A DNA stretch of 64,000 nucleotides from Siphonodentalium dalli (taxonomy: Eukaryota > Mollusca > Scaphopoda > Gadilida > Siphonodentaliidae): contig CP136067.1 of NCBI GenBank assembly GCA_032622095.1, positions 123,229,030 through 123,293,029 on the forward strand, given 5' to 3'. The notes beneath the pieces were generated by a model, which had not been told where the DNA came from, searched no databases, and saw nothing but the letters and a program-made list of their open reading frames with translations. A program made the translations under genes and the position numbers. This document shows positions 23,954 to 35,371 of this stretch, one piece after another. How positions within the stretch are numbered: the first letter of the stretch is position 1; each line of letters starts with the position of its first letter.

Positions 23954-24539
23954 TATACATTCAATGGACGGCAGTGAATTCCAAAAGGAGGTCCACATGG
24001 GTAGATGTTGTCAGTATATAATTCAAACCAAATAATAGTTTGAATTAATGTAAAAAAATATATATTTTAATAAGAGAAAACAACATCACAATAACAAATA
24101 TTTCAACATGGGCAAACAAACAGTTCAAAGTAGGATGCGACAAATTTGACAATCCTTATTTTATAATCAGTCTTAAATGACAGCATAGTGATTCAATTCT
24201 CTCATGATGAGGCTGCCACGTGTGCACGACATTCCAATGCTTATTTCTCAAAAAGACACGTGCTGCCAAATCTAGATGAAGTCTGTTGTCGGCAACATCA
24301 CACTTCCGTGTCGCCTAATAATTATCAGCGGGAGCCTTTTCTAATCAGGATGGATTATGACACCTTGATTTTATGACAGTTTACTGGTGGGACGTTGACT
24401 ACTTAAAAGATTATCACACCTTGTCACCAGACAGATTAACTCTCAAACATATAATAGATCGTCTGACGGACGGTATTTAGACGATGGCCTCAATCAAGCC
24501 TCATTTATGGTGCCCTCTTTGTGTTTTTCAACATCATTC
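23954..24539 (+). other. Intron 1 spacer
   Basis: No element or exon recognised. Confidence 0.45.
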
Positions 24540-24735
24540 CAAGAACGGCAAGTACACCGTGGTCGAACGGCAACTACACCGCGGCCGAACGGCAAGTACA
24601 CCGCGGCTGAACGGCAAGTACTCCGCGGCCGAACTGCAGTCAGCCGGTGGAGCCGCGGTGTTGTTGCAGTTCGGTCGCGGTGGCAACGCAAACCGCACCG
24701 CGGTTAAGTGGACACTTGTTTTGTCCAGCGGGGTA
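24540..24735. mobile_element. GC-rich MITE, CCCCGCTGG family, 5'-truncated copy
   Basis: Four GAACGGCAAGTACACCGCGG-like units (from 24544) are followed by CCGGTGGAGCCGCGGTG and the right terminal repeat CTTGTTTTGTCCAGCGGGG ending in TA at 24734-24735. The left terminal repeat is absent. Confidence 0.85.
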
Positions 24736-24808
24736 TGTGGTGATAACCTCTATACATGTATATATATATAGATACACACACCATGTCTGTTGATAGTGCT
24801 CCTACCGG

Positions 24809-25070
24809 TACTCTCGGGCTCCAAATAAAAGTGCAGGCCCAAATAATAGTGCAGGGGAAAAATTCCATTGAAAGGTACATTTAATAACAGTGCAGACCCA
24901 AATAATAGCACAGTGGAAACTCGGAGCAAAACATCAACTATAGTTAAAAAAATTTAAGTACATGTACTAGTAGATCAAGCATATGAATCAACATAGTATG
25001 CGTCATGTAGTGTTTTATGCAATATTTAAATGTTCACATGTACGCCATATATTTGAATATGAATTGTAGC
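24809..25070. mobile_element. Partial copy of the TACTCTC...GAGTA MITE
   Basis: Begins TACTCTCGGGCTCCAAATAA and stays collinear with the complete copy at 29579-30015 through GTGCAGGCCCAAATAATAGT, CTCGGAGCAAAACATCAAC and the TATTTAAATGTTCA region. The right terminal repeat is missing. Confidence 0.8.
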
Positions 25071-25654
25071 GAAATCTTACAAATTTGGAACGCGTAACTT
25101 GTTCAAAAGTCTGCATTAGTCCAACAACTATAGTTAGGACCACTGCTATGAACCGAGTTTTAGCCCCCGTGTTATGAAATATAATTGAGTTTTGGTGGGA
25201 AATGTGAACAGGTGCGTCGTTGTTTTTCATTTGTGCTTGGGTGGGGGGGGGGGGGGGGTGGGGGGCCACGCAGGATAACGAAACTATTATTGGCGCTACT
25301 TTGACTTTATCTCCATATTTGGGGATATGTTTTGCACGGGTTCTCCGAGTGTGTCAGAGTAGTTTCATCCACAGAAATCCCGTGCACAAATTATCCATAC
25401 TCAGCAGTCCGGCATTCTTTGATGTCATCCCAACATTTTCATATGTGTATTAAGCTGTATACAATTACAATTAACATCTCTATTTGACCGCACACCAAAC
25501 ATTGCGTTGTAGTTTGAGGCGCTTTTCAAAGGGTTACACTGTACCGGTAACAAACCGTGCTCAATTGACCTGCCTTTTCACCAGCATTCTGTTTAACCCT
25601 CGAACTCCCTTTGCAGTCGGAATTTTTTTTACAATAGATTGCTATTGACTATTG
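25071..25654 (+). other. Intron 1 spacer with a poly-G tract
   Basis: G-rich run with one interruption at about 25241-25264. Otherwise unremarkable. Confidence 0.5.
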
Positions 25655-25940
25655 ACTGGCAGTCTAAAAAATTCAGGAGGGCTATTAATAGCCCTCCTAG
25701 ATTTGCCTGGGAGGGCTATAGCCCTCCTCAACTTTTAAAGTTATGATTTAATTTATCTGAGTTACTACTACCGTTAGTTTGTCTATTTTTTATGCTGTTT
25801 AACTCCATCTAAATTAATTTTGTTATGTGGAAACAAAATGTCCAGAGTTGTGAATGTCAAATCCCCCACAGTAATTATGGTATGGTGAATATTTAACTGT
25901 TTTACCCCGGTATATGTTATGATAATTTATATGAACCACA
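25655..25940 (+). mobile_element. Element H-G copy 1, first part (G end)
   Basis: Carries the paired palindromes GAGGGCTATTAATAGCCCTC and GAGGGCTATAGCCCTC, then AACTTTTAAAGTTATGATTT and the CAAATCCCCCACAGTAATTA tract. All are shared with copies at 35372 and (reversed) 58056-58444. The copy is interrupted at 25940 by a hAT insertion and resumes at 28787. Confidence 0.85.
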
Positions 25941-26087
25941 TATGGCCCAGGGGTGCCACGATTAATCGTATAATCGATGAACCGTTGATAAAGCCGATAA
26001 TCGATTAATCTGCATTATTTATTTCGGACATTTGAAAATGCCGGGTATTATTGAATACCTTCTTTTACACAGTTTAATCTACAAACA

Positions 26088-27623
26088 ATGGCTACTTTTG
26101 TACCAGACAATATAATGGCCAGCGATTCGGAGACAGCACTATTAAACAGTGTATCAGACTAGGGTTGGGCGGTATTGACGTTTTTAAAAACCGCGATTTT
26201 TCCAAAATAATACCGCGATATACGGCTTTATTGAATATTATTTTACTATTGAAAATTACCACGTAAAATCAAATTTTAAATGAGTGATATAACACTCCGG
26301 GTTTTCGTTATAAGGGATGTAAAGTTGTACACACTATCGCCAGGCAGTAATTTATACCCTATTCTCACAATAGCATGTGCCCATTCTATAAAGTTCCTGC
26401 ATTCTGGAATACGAAACAACATTGAGTGAATTACAGGCGCAAGTTATCCTGATTACTCCATTGTTTACATATCAGCATGCGATGCACATTCCCGTTACGT
26501 CATAGCTAAGCACGTACTCATAGGTTGACAGAGGACCTAGTAGAATTGGGCCAAGATGGTTCATTCTGGGCTGTGTGCAGTTTATCATACACAATGAATT
26601 ACGGAACATTTTTAATTAACTTTTGAACACGGGAAAGATAATCATAATTAATCATTGAACAGAATTGCAGTTCGTGAGTTTATGTGTCCAAATTCTTGGC
26701 AAGGAACACCAACGCGTCGACTCTAGAAGGAATGAGACATGTTCGTTCCATGAGTCAAGTTTTAAGATATAATTGAACGACAAATACCGCCGAGTCGTGA
26801 GTCAGAAAGTTTGGACGAAGTATCGCTTGTGACGTTACACAGCTACCAGGTTGGATTCGGAAGAAGATACTCCATCGCTCTACTTCAGCCCAAAATACAA
26901 CCATTGCGTCATTGGTTACAATAAATACAATGGAGACTTAAATTGTGAGCGACCGATAAAGGCTGCTTTCAATCAGCGGTCCTCTAAAGTATTCAACTTA
27001 GTATTGGATTGTAATTTTAAACCGTCTTTTGAGGTGATAAAATTGCGGTTGCGATATATTGAATGTTATTTTACACACGGTTTCAATACGGTTTTTCTTT
27101 TCCAAACCGACTATAGTCAATATATTGAAATATCGCCCAGCCCTATATCAGACACAACTGTCTTGTCTTTCACAACGGACACCAACAGACCGAAAAAACG
27201 CTCGCGCACGGTAGAGAAACCGAGCAGATACCGGTACACCAAAGCCAGCATCACAGATGCGAATATCTCTACATACAGAACCATATGCAATCTCACAACA
27301 AAGAAAATCAGACTTGCTCTCCAACGGGAATTCCTCGAATCTTGCATTTCCCACGGAGTCAGTCCAAGAGGACTATCCGTCAATCTACCCAAACCTAAGG
27401 GGCTCATATGTATCTATCTACTCACATGCAACAAATGCAACTCCCAATACGTAGGGGAGACTATAAGCGTAAATTTAGAACACGCCTATCAGAACACCTG
27501 GCCGATATTACACATAACAGAGATACGCCGGTAGCATTCCACTTCAATCTACCAGACCCCGATACAAGTTACCTACGGCATCGGGTCATTGAGATAATGA
27601 ACTGTGACCCGGAGAAACTGTGA
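26088..27623 (+). pseudogene. GIY-YIG endonuclease reading frame of a Penelope-like element, split by a hAT
   Basis: The frame starts at the ATG at 26088, runs 24 codons to 26159, is interrupted by the hAT at 26160-27145, and resumes in the same frame at 27154. It then contains a basic KKRSR segment, a REFLESCISHGVSPRGLSV segment like that before the nuclease in related retroelements, and CIYLLTCNKCNSQYVGET, the IY...YVG core of GIY-YIG nucleases. One frameshift near 27470 follows. In the new frame FRTRLSEH, DTPVAFHFN and a stop at 27621-27623 complete the usual R, H and N positions. No reverse transcriptase is seen here. The 227-codon frame starting at 26851 is an accident of hAT sequence fused to this frame. 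Confidence 0.75.
26160..27145. mobile_element. hAT-type non-autonomous element, 986 bp, perfect target duplication
   Basis: Flanked by the perfect 8-bp duplication TATCAGAC (26152-26159 and 27146-27153). Ends are TAGGGTTGGGCGGTAT and the complement of TAGGGCTGGGCGATAT. No transposase is seen. Deleting it restores a continuous frame in the surrounding GIY-YIG sequence. Confidence 0.92.
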
Positions 27624-27913
27624 CATTTCTTTGAAATGTGCTGACTGTCACCGTGTTCAATGAACTGAATGCACTCGCCCTTGAATCTGATTGGACCAAT
27701 GGGAAGTTGATTGACATTCTCTCTAAAACCAGGGAACCATAATATATACGGCATTTTAATCAGCGACGTTCTCCGTAATGTAATTGCGATTGTACTTTGT
27801 TTGCATAAGTACAAATGTATACTTACATGTAGAAGTTACTAGTAAAGGCTATCACATATTGTGTGGTGAATGCTGAATGAAACTGACTATTATCAAATAC
27901 TTACATGTACATG

Positions 27914-28293
27914 TACCCCGCTGGACAAAACAAGTGTCCATTGGCATCGCGGTGTATTTGCCGTTCGGCCCGCGGTGTCAGAGTTTGTAACTGCAGTTGA
28001 GCACCGCGGCCGAACGGCAAGTACACCGTGGCCCAACAGCAACTACACTGCGGCCGGAAGGCAACTACACCGCAGCCGAACGGCATGTACACCGTGGTTA
28101 GATTTCTGGTTTGTATCGTCTTTTTTCAGTTTAATGAACGTACACCGTGGCAACTACACCATGGCCGAACGGCAAGTACACCGCGGCCCAACTGTAGTTA
28201 GCCGGTGGAGCCGCGGTGTAGTTGCATTTCAGCCGCGGTGGCAACGCTAACTGCACCGCGGTTAGGTGGACACTTGTTTTGTCAAGCAGGGTA
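27914..28293. mobile_element. GC-rich MITE, CCCCGCTGG family, complete copy
   Basis: Ends are CCCCGCTGGACAAAACAAG at left and its near-complement GTTTTGTCAAGCAGGG at right, flanked by TA. The interior is built from GAACGGCAAGTACACCGCGG-like units in direct and inverted orientation, including CCGCGGTG blocks. No coding capacity. Confidence 0.9.
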
Positions 28294-28786
28294 GCTTGTT
28301 CTGATTCCTGCAATTTGCAGGTGGGGGCACACGTTTGTGATTGTTAACCACGCTCTGAAAGTTTGATGAAACTTATAGTTTCTGTAACATTTGATCCTTT
28401 TTTTAGGAACCACCGGCGGTCCATCGTTCATTCCTACTTTTATATTGTTTGTATATTTGGCTATTCATAAAACTGAAATTAATCACTACGTTCGTTCTAA
28501 TGAACTCACTAATATTATAACCATAACATCGGCGAGAACTGTCCTGGTATTCAATACATGTGCTCATTAGTCATTAACAGTGGTTTATCATGCACTTTAT
28601 TAGCGTAAAAATTACATCAGCCGATGCATCAAACAACCAGCGACAGTGCAGTTATTGAGTTAACCAGCACCCAACCAAAAGGTCATATTACGGAATACTT
28701 CCACTGATTATTAATATTAGGTACGATTAATTGATTATTGACGATCGATTATCAATATCAATAATCGTGGCACCTCTAGAACCACA

Positions 28787-29237
28787 AAGAAAATGTAAGA
28801 GTGTTTGTACTCAACAATTTGTCAGTCGGTGTCCAACCCATGCAACGAAATTTGGTGAGTTTGTCCATGTTAAAAGCATTCTCCATGAAAGTGTAATTTT
28901 ACATAACATACACAATCCAGTACAATATTAAATCGAGTATATTTACACTTGAATACAGTTACAAATGACCTGCTTTATTTCTCAAAGTAATCCATATTCC
29001 ATCACCGATCGCAGACTGCTGCTTCCAGCGGTCAAGTCGCTCTCCATAGGATTACTGGGTGTTTGCAATTGGGGACATAGAGAATAGTTTCTGAACTTTA
29101 ATAATTGAATAACAGTGTAAACAAGAATACTTGGGAGACAATAGCTAATTATATTAAAAGATTGTCAATCGAAGCTAGAAAATGAACGACGCTACCAGCT
29201 AAATACAATTTTCACTGATAGGAAACGGAAACGGAGC
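28787..29237 (+). mobile_element. Element H-G copy 1, second part
   Basis: Continues collinearly with 36260-36610 and, reversed, with 50400-50907. Landmarks are TGTAAGAGTGTTTGTACTCA, CAGACTGCTGCTTCCAGCGG and GGGGACATAGAGAATAGTTT. It is cut at about 29237, so the H end is absent. Confidence 0.85.
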
Positions 29238-29410
29238 CACATTGTCGGTATACTTGTTGTTGGGCTGCGGTGTACTTGTCATTCGACTGTGTGCTTGTCA
29301 TTGGACCAAGGTGCTCAACTGCAGTTACCGGTACAAACCTTGACACTGCTGTAGAATGGCAAGTACATGTACACCAAGATGTCAGTGGGCATTTGTTGTG
29401 GCAATAGTGG
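29238..29410. mobile_element. Degenerate GC-rich MITE relative
   Basis: Retains recognisable but eroded blocks (CTGCGGTGTACTTGTC, GTGCTCAACTGCAGTTA, GAATGGCAAGTACA) of the CCCCGCTGG family. Terminal repeats are lost. Confidence 0.6.
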
Positions 29411-29578
29411 TATGCGATGCATATGTACTAGTACATGTAGATGTCACAGTTGTATCACATAATATGTTGCAGAAATGAAAATTAAATATTAATTACATGT
29501 ACATGTAAGACTCAATTAAATCATATTTTTGCTTTGAATTTGAATCATCTCATTGCCAAATAATGGATTACTCTCAGG

Positions 29579-30015
29579 CTCCAAATAAAAGTGCAGGCCC
29601 AAATAATAGTGCAGGGAGGAAATTCCATTTAAAGTTAATAAAAGTGCAGACCCAAATAATAGTGCAGGGGGAACTCTGAGCAAAACATCAACATAACTGT
29701 GGTAAACAATTATTTTTATAGTAGGTCAGTTATAGGAATCAACATTAATAGTACGGTATGTGGCATGTGGTGTTTTGTTCAATATTCAAATGTTCATATA
29801 TATGCCATATACATGTACTTGAATATGTACATGCATAAAGTTATAAGCTCATAATTTTGATATCAGAATCATGTAGAAATCTAGATTTTGTGATGATTTC
29901 TTTTTTCATAGCCTCAAAATTAATAAACGTGCAGACCCAAATAAGCACTGTGCAGAGGGAAATTTCCCAAGAAAATAATAAACGTGCATGCATGTTTATT
30001 TGGAGCCCAAGAGTA
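29579..30015. mobile_element. MITE with TACTCTC...GAGTA ends, complete copy
   Basis: The left end TACTCTCAGGCTCCAAATAA is mirrored by TTATTTGGAGCCCAAGAGTA-like sequence at the right end. The interior repeats GTGCAGACCCAAATAATAGT several times. No coding capacity. Confidence 0.85.
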
Positions 30016-30139
30016 TGGCTTTACAAATGTCATTGATATACCCGGTATATTTCTTTGTGATCGCCTATGTCTGGGCAGAATATTAGAAGAAAGAAAAAAC
30101 TATTGTTCGATGAACTTCGATCAGTTCAGAAACATGCCT

Positions 30140-30325
30140 ATATGAGCAAGGTCAAGGACCCATGTGACACATGTAAGCCCACATATTAAATTTGAGTCAG
30201 ATAGGTCAGGTCCAGAAGTAGGCCTACATACCAAATTTGAGTCGGATCAGTCGAGCAGTTTTCGAGTCTATAGCACACATACCGGTACATACAGTACAGA
30301 CAGACAGAAGTTCCAAAATATGTTA
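30140..30325. repeat. Dispersed repeat resembling a LINE 3' tail, copy 1
   Basis: Shares GGCCTACAT.CCAAATTTGA, GTCGGATC.GTC, CAGTTTTCGAGTCTATA and GAAGTTCCAAAATAT with 57900-58055. It ends about 125 bp before Caprin exon 2. The conserved phrase plus ACACACATAC-rich tail is reminiscent of LINE 3' ends; the family is uncertain. Confidence 0.6.
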
Positions 30326-30449
30326 ATACCCTGTAGATGGTCCTTGTGTGCAGCGATTAAGTCAAGATGATCTACCAAATAAGTCCCTACAGGTGCTCCC
30401 TCCAAAGAATACCGAACTGGCAGTTTAAAATATAAATTTTCTCTTTCAG

Positions 30450-30512
30450 CAAAAGCTTGATGCTTACATATCACAGCGGACTGAGGGGAAGCCTTTGGCA
30501 AAAGAACAGCAG
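30450..30512 (+). CDS. caprin: Caprin homologue, coding exon 2 (residues 40-60)
   Basis: A 21-codon exon bounded by a TTTCTCTTTCAG acceptor and a GTTTGT donor, phase 0 at both ends. It encodes QKLDAYISQRTEGKPLAKEQ and one more Gln. It aligns with the vertebrate Caprin-1 segment GKLDDYQERMNKGERLNQDQ that follows exon 1 and continues the helical N-terminal homology region. Position, phase and length fit the known exon order, which is why such a short exon can be called. The intron before it is 13.6 kb and the one after it 9.9 kb. Confidence 0.88.
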
Positions 30513-30598
30513 GTTTGTCAAAAATACTACTTCAGCTATAACTTGATGCTTACAGAGTACAATTCAATAAACTTATTATATTCTGATGATGAATCTAG

Positions 30599-31010
30599 TA
30601 GGGGTGCCATGATTAATCGCATAATCGATGAACCGTTGATAAAGCCGTTTATCGATTACCATTTCAGTTGTCGATTAATCTGTGTTACTTTGGATGTTGG
30701 AAAATGCTGGGTATAATTGAGTACCGTGTTTGTTTTACACAGTTTATCTACAACCGGGGGGTTAACAATATCAAAGAGATTCCGACAATATGAGTACTAC
30801 TAATACATGTATGTTGCAAACAGTCGGCAGTTCATTTGATGATGCAACATGGTTACTCTTCGGGGTGTATATTCTACAAATTGGTGGCGCTGCAGCTTTG
30901 TACTGTTATGAGTCCTGAAATTTGTGGGTGTGGGCCCACCTTAGTGATTGTTATCCACGCTCTGGATGTTTGATGAAACTTATAGTTTCCGTAACATTAG
31001 ATTCCTTTTT
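30599..31010. mobile_element. hAT-type element copy 2 (left part)
   Basis: Starts TAGGGGTGCCATGATTAATC and matches the 25941 element through ATCGATGAACCGTTGATAAA, GTTTTACACAGTTTA and CACGCTCTG..GTTTGATGAA. It is interrupted at about 31010 and resumes at 35153-35371, where it matches 28406-28620. The distal end was not found. It begins 86 bp after exon 2. Confidence 0.8.
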
Positions 31011-32070
31011 AGCTCACCTGAGACGAAGTATCCGGTGTAGCTATAGTCATCACTCTTCGTCCGTCGTCCGTCCGTCCGTCCGTCCGTGTTTACTAATGAC
31101 TACTTATGTGGCTAAGATTGTGTAAAATGGATATTTATGTGCATAACTTCCGTTGCGTGGCTAGCCACGTAACAGCTTTCAGATGGACGTTCTAAAATGA
31201 TCTATTTGGCCTAATCAGCTTATTTAATTTTGTAGTCACTCAAAATTTGGAGAAAAAAAGTCCATCGATTTAGACATCCATGACCCGTCAATAGGAGATG
31301 TCGGACACTGACAAGACATTTATGTGGCTAGCCACCCAATCACGGACCTGTCAGTTTCTCCTATTCCACTGTCCCAGTTGCTGTGAGCAAGTTTTTGAGT
31401 TTTAATCAGCTTCTTCTGCTATAATTCCAACATGTTATGAATCCATAATCTGGAGTTTTATCACTATCTACTACTTGATAGCCACTTAAAATTTTATGGC
31501 TACTTGAGAAGCCACATAAAAACTAAAGCCACATTACCATTTCTAGCCACATAGGTCGAAGCCACATATCTACCCATTTGTTGGTACGTCCGTCTGTCTG
31601 TCCATCCGTCAACAATTCTTTGAACATCTTCTTCTGAAGTTCCATTGGACCGAATTGGTTCATATTTGGTGTGGATGTTTCCTAGGTGACTCTTATTCAG
31701 ATTTGTTCAAATGAGGTCACTGGGTCAAATAGTTGCGAAAGCAGGGCCACAACTCTATTCCTTGATAGTAATTCTTAGAATGACTTCTTTTCCAGAACCA
31801 TAAGGCCTAATGGGTTCATATTTGGTGTGGATGTTCCCTAGGTGACTCGCATTCAGATTTGTTCAAATGAGGTCACCAGGTTGATTAGTTGAGAAACCAG
31901 GGCCATAACTCTTTCCCTCCATAGTAATTCTTTTAAACATCTTCTTCTCGAATACCATCAGGCCAAATGGGTTCATATTTGGTATGAAGGTTCATTGGTT
32001 GACTGGGGTTCAGATTTGTTCAAATGAGGTCACTGGGTCAAATGTGGGTGGGGCCAGGGACATAACTCAG
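31011..32070. repeat. TCCG-type element B (AGCTCACCTGAG head)
   Basis: The head TAGCTCACCTGAGACGAAGT leads to (TCCG)n at about 31064-31086. Units of ~155 bp follow from 31615, each with GGTTCATATTTGGT.TGGATG or similar, CAGATTTGTTCAAATGAGGT and CATAACTC. A further unit lies at 34441-34690, after nested insertions. Inserted into hAT copy 2. Confidence 0.75.
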
Positions 32071-32184
32071 AAAAAAAAAATTCAGATTAAACTCTTTAAC
32101 CAAAAAAGAAAAGAATAGAAAAGAAATGATATATTAAAAAATAAAAGAATATTTAAAAAAACTGTGGAATTGTTTTTTTTTATT

Positions 32185-33553
32185 AGGCGAGACCAATTTT
32201 ATTACTTGGATTACGAACGCGCCGACAACAAAATCCGAAAAAATCGAAGAAAATTTTTTTTTTTATTTTGAAAGCAAATAATGTTTTCCGGATGTATGTA
32301 TAATGTGCGGTCCGTTTCTGTTTGATACTTTGCCGTATTTTTTAATGTTTCCGGCTTTCGGTATTACGCGCGATCCGTTATTTATGCCGGTAAACGTTTG
32401 AGATTTTAAACTACTGAACTATATCCGGTTTACGATTTCCGCTTCCGCGAAAATGTCGACAATTCAATATTGCACAAATTGTCAAATATAAAATGAAATA
32501 TGACGAGTTTTTTCACGGTGGAAATCATAACATTGTGTGGCAAAAATGTTCTGAAGAAAATTGTGGAGTTGGACATCACTAAAACGGTGGTTACCCTGTT
32601 TTCAATTGTACCAGATGAATACACAATCGAACGAATTATACTAATTTATAGCTCAAACATCTTCCAACGACAGCGGTTCAGAAGTGACGAAGGACATTCC
32701 GCTGAGTGTAATTCACGATTTTGGAGGGAAATACATATTTAAAAATAAAATGAAATGACTTCTTTTATTTAATAATATACCCTCCATTGTGTTAGCATTT
32801 TGATATCACTTGTGACCTTACTTGTGTATACAGGAGCATCTTATTAATATTAAATATATAATTTTGGGCACATGTTTTCCAAATTGATGCTCATTCATGT
32901 ATTAATCCTGACCTATTCACATTTCCGGTCAGACACTATAAATCCAAATTTCAAATGTTCACAGGTGAATGAAAATGCTACCCCAATGTATTGGATATAT
33001 TTAATATCATCATCCCCTAGTATATGTGGAGGTTGTGAATGCCAAAGGATGCGTTTGAGAAATTATGAAATGTATTATTAAAACATACTAAACCTTTTAT
33101 TAAATATAAATATTGTTATAAAATACAGACCTGGTCTGTATCTTAGTATATATTTCCATTCATGACGGCATCTATGGACGCTTTATAATATTGCGTATCA
33201 TAATATAAATGCCATTCATTTCTTAATTCAATGTAACGAGGACATGATGACCACCATCATTTATTATAATACCGGGTCAAATGGAGGTGGTCAAAGATGC
33301 ATTAATACCCTATTTATAAATGCTCATCTAAACCAATGATATGGAATACATTCATTTGCTTACCATATTGTCTCTGGTACCAGTCAGATAGTCATGTTTG
33401 TCTGTATTTGCTGTCGATATTCCAATATTCCAGCTGATTTACTAATAATTAATTCCAAAAAGGTTTTTTTTTTTTTTTTTTTTTTCCCTGTCCTGCATCT
33501 ACAGATTTTCATCCTCAATGTTCGTAATCCAAGTAATAAAATTGGTCTCGCCT
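32185..33553. mobile_element. 1.37-kb element with perfect 34-bp terminal inverted repeats
   Basis: The left end (AGGCGAGACCAATTTTATTA, continuing to 32218) is exactly complementary to 33520-33553. Internal TTCCGG-rich sequence near 32340-32450 recalls the 19099-21532 transposon, whose ends also start AGGC. No transposase recognised; an 80-codon frame at 32500-32742 has no known motif. Confidence 0.85.
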
Positions 33554-33910
33554 TAGAATATTTAAAAAAAAAATTAAAAAAATTGTATTTAACTCCATGG
33601 TCAATTATATATATATATTTTTGAAAATTGAAAAACTAATGCCATTACATTTCTGTAGGTTGTGGCCCCTGGCCCTTCACTCAAGTGCACTGCTTCTGCC
33701 ACCCTGGCCTGGTCTCAAAAATAAAATTTACTCAAATTCTTGACAGAATCATTAATAAGAAGCATTTACTTGGCTGTAACTGTATATATGCTGGGTATGC
33801 CGACACAATCATGTCAATCTTGATATGTTTATAAACATTCCTGCAGATTTGCTAGATGTCATTAATTCCCAATCTCTCATGTATTGTTCATATCAGGACT
33901 AATGTCATTT

Positions 33911-34438
33911 GCAGAATGAGGTCCCCAGAGGGTGAATTTAGTGATGCTATGCCACACAGTGGCCTAGCATCACCAAATTCACCCTCTGGAGACCTCATTC
34001 TGCTTAGGTCTCATCTTCTGGGAAGTATCTATAGTATCAAATTAACATTGTTGTTAGTTACATTTCCCTTCAAGGAAGTTTCTATATCCCCTAATTTGCA
34101 GAAGATAAATTCATAATTGAGGTGCCCAATGGGTGAACATCACCAACTTCAACTGGGGAACTTCAATCTTATCCTAGGTCTGCCATAGCAGTTGGGGGTC
34201 CTAGCAGAATGAGGTCCCCAGAGGGTGAATTTAGTGATGCTAGCCCGCTGTGCAGGATAGCATCACTAAATTCACCCTCTTGGGACCTCATTCTGCAAAT
34301 GACAGACACTTTCACACTATTTCAAGGCTTGATTGTAGAGGCCAGGCATGCACAATGTAGGAACAGACACGCTTTTTGTGATGCTATCCCACACAGCGGG
34401 CTAGCATCACCAAATTCACCTTCTGGAGACCTCATTCT
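33911..34438. mobile_element. Cluster of hairpin MITEs, GCAGAATGAGG family (three copies)
   Basis: Each copy is a ~93-bp palindrome running GCAGAATGAGGTCCCCAGAG ... CTCTGG.GACCTCATTCTGC with a short loop. Copies are 33911-34003, 34204-34296 and a damaged one at about 34376-34438. The spacer 34010-34200 is repeated at 48507-48742, so two hairpins plus spacer form a larger repeat unit. Confidence 0.88.
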
Positions 34439-35152
34439 TTGGTGTCTGGGATTCTAATTTATTCAGATGGGGTCACCAGGTTAAATAGGGTGGGACCAGG
34501 GACATAACTATATGTCTCTATAGTAATTCTTAAAATGTCTTCTCAAGAGAGTTTGGACTATTTAGCTTACATATAGTATGGAGGAATCGGGAGGATCCTT
34601 TAGTGACTGAGATTCAGATTTGTTACAATGAGGTCAACCTGTCAAGAAATGGCAGGCTATGGGGAGTTAACACTTTTGTGTCTAATAAAATCATTGAAAT
34701 ACCAAATTCATAAAACATCTACCTTGGAACCACCTGACTGATTGGTCTGACATACATGTATTGTGTTTTGGGTCCATGGATAATTGGGCTTTAAAACATG
34801 TCTAAATGGTTTTAGAAAAAGGCGCTTGTGAGATTGGAAATTTCCAACAATTGAGAAAGTTTGAGGTGTCGGTTGTGAAATTCCAACCTAAGGCTTGGGA
34901 ATCTGGTGCCCGGTCAGCAGGGGACTTGTTGAGCTGGAGGGGGGGGGGGGGGTGATCAGTAGTGTACAGTTGGCAATTTCAAGGTGGATTTTCACCAATC
35001 TACATACTTAGTCTCTCTAGCCACATATCCTGTTTAAATCTACTTCTTTTAAAGTGATTATGAAAAGTGCTGACTGTTTTGGTCTCCAGAGTACCAGTCT
35101 TATCAGTCCTTGCAGTCTGGTGAGCGACCCCCACAGTCATTGACTGTCTTGT
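34439..35152 (+). other. Intron 2 spacer, end of TCCG element B and a G tract
   Basis: 34441-34690 carries a further unit of TCCG element B (CAGATTTGTTACAATGAGGT). A pure G run lies at 34939-34952. The rest is unassigned. Confidence 0.5.
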
Positions 35153-35371
35153 TTAGGAACAGCCGGTGGTCCCTCGTGCATTTGTACTTTCATTTTGTTT
35201 GAATGTTTGGCTATTCATAACACTGAAATTAATCTCTATTTTTGTTCTAATGAACTCACAAATATTATAACCATGACATCGCCGAGAACTGTGCTGGTAT
35301 TGAATACATTATGCTCATTAGTCACTACTGATGGTTTATGGTCCACTTTATTAACATAACAATGACATCAG
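35153..35371. mobile_element. hAT-type element copy 2 (continuation)
   Basis: Collinear with 28406-28620 (TTTGGCTATTCATAA.ACTG, TCTAATGAACTCAC.AATAT, GAGAACTGT.CTGGTATT). It is cut at 35371 by H-G copy 2. Confidence 0.8.

Larger units (their letters stand above)
25941..28778. mobile_element. hAT-type element, 2.8 kb, inserted in H-G copy 1
   Basis: The 8-bp sequence GAACCACA occurs immediately before (25933-25940) and after (28779-28786). The related uninterrupted H-G copy at 36256 has only one (GAACCAGA). The ends share GGTGCCACGATTA in inverted orientation, followed by AATCGATTAT palindromes. An 8-bp duplication with a TAG(A/G)GGTGCC-like end is the hAT signature. A second copy of the left end is at 30599. 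The element itself hosts the three features that follow. Confidence 0.85.

Noticed and set aside
24188-24376. 62-codon frame with His/Asp/Cys-rich composition in intron 1
   Set aside because: No recognisable domain and no splice context with the Caprin exons.
26851-27534. 227-codon plus-strand frame taken as a single gene
   Set aside because: Its first ~100 codons are hAT sequence bounded by an 8-bp target duplication, and its last codons are out of frame with the GIY-YIG homology.
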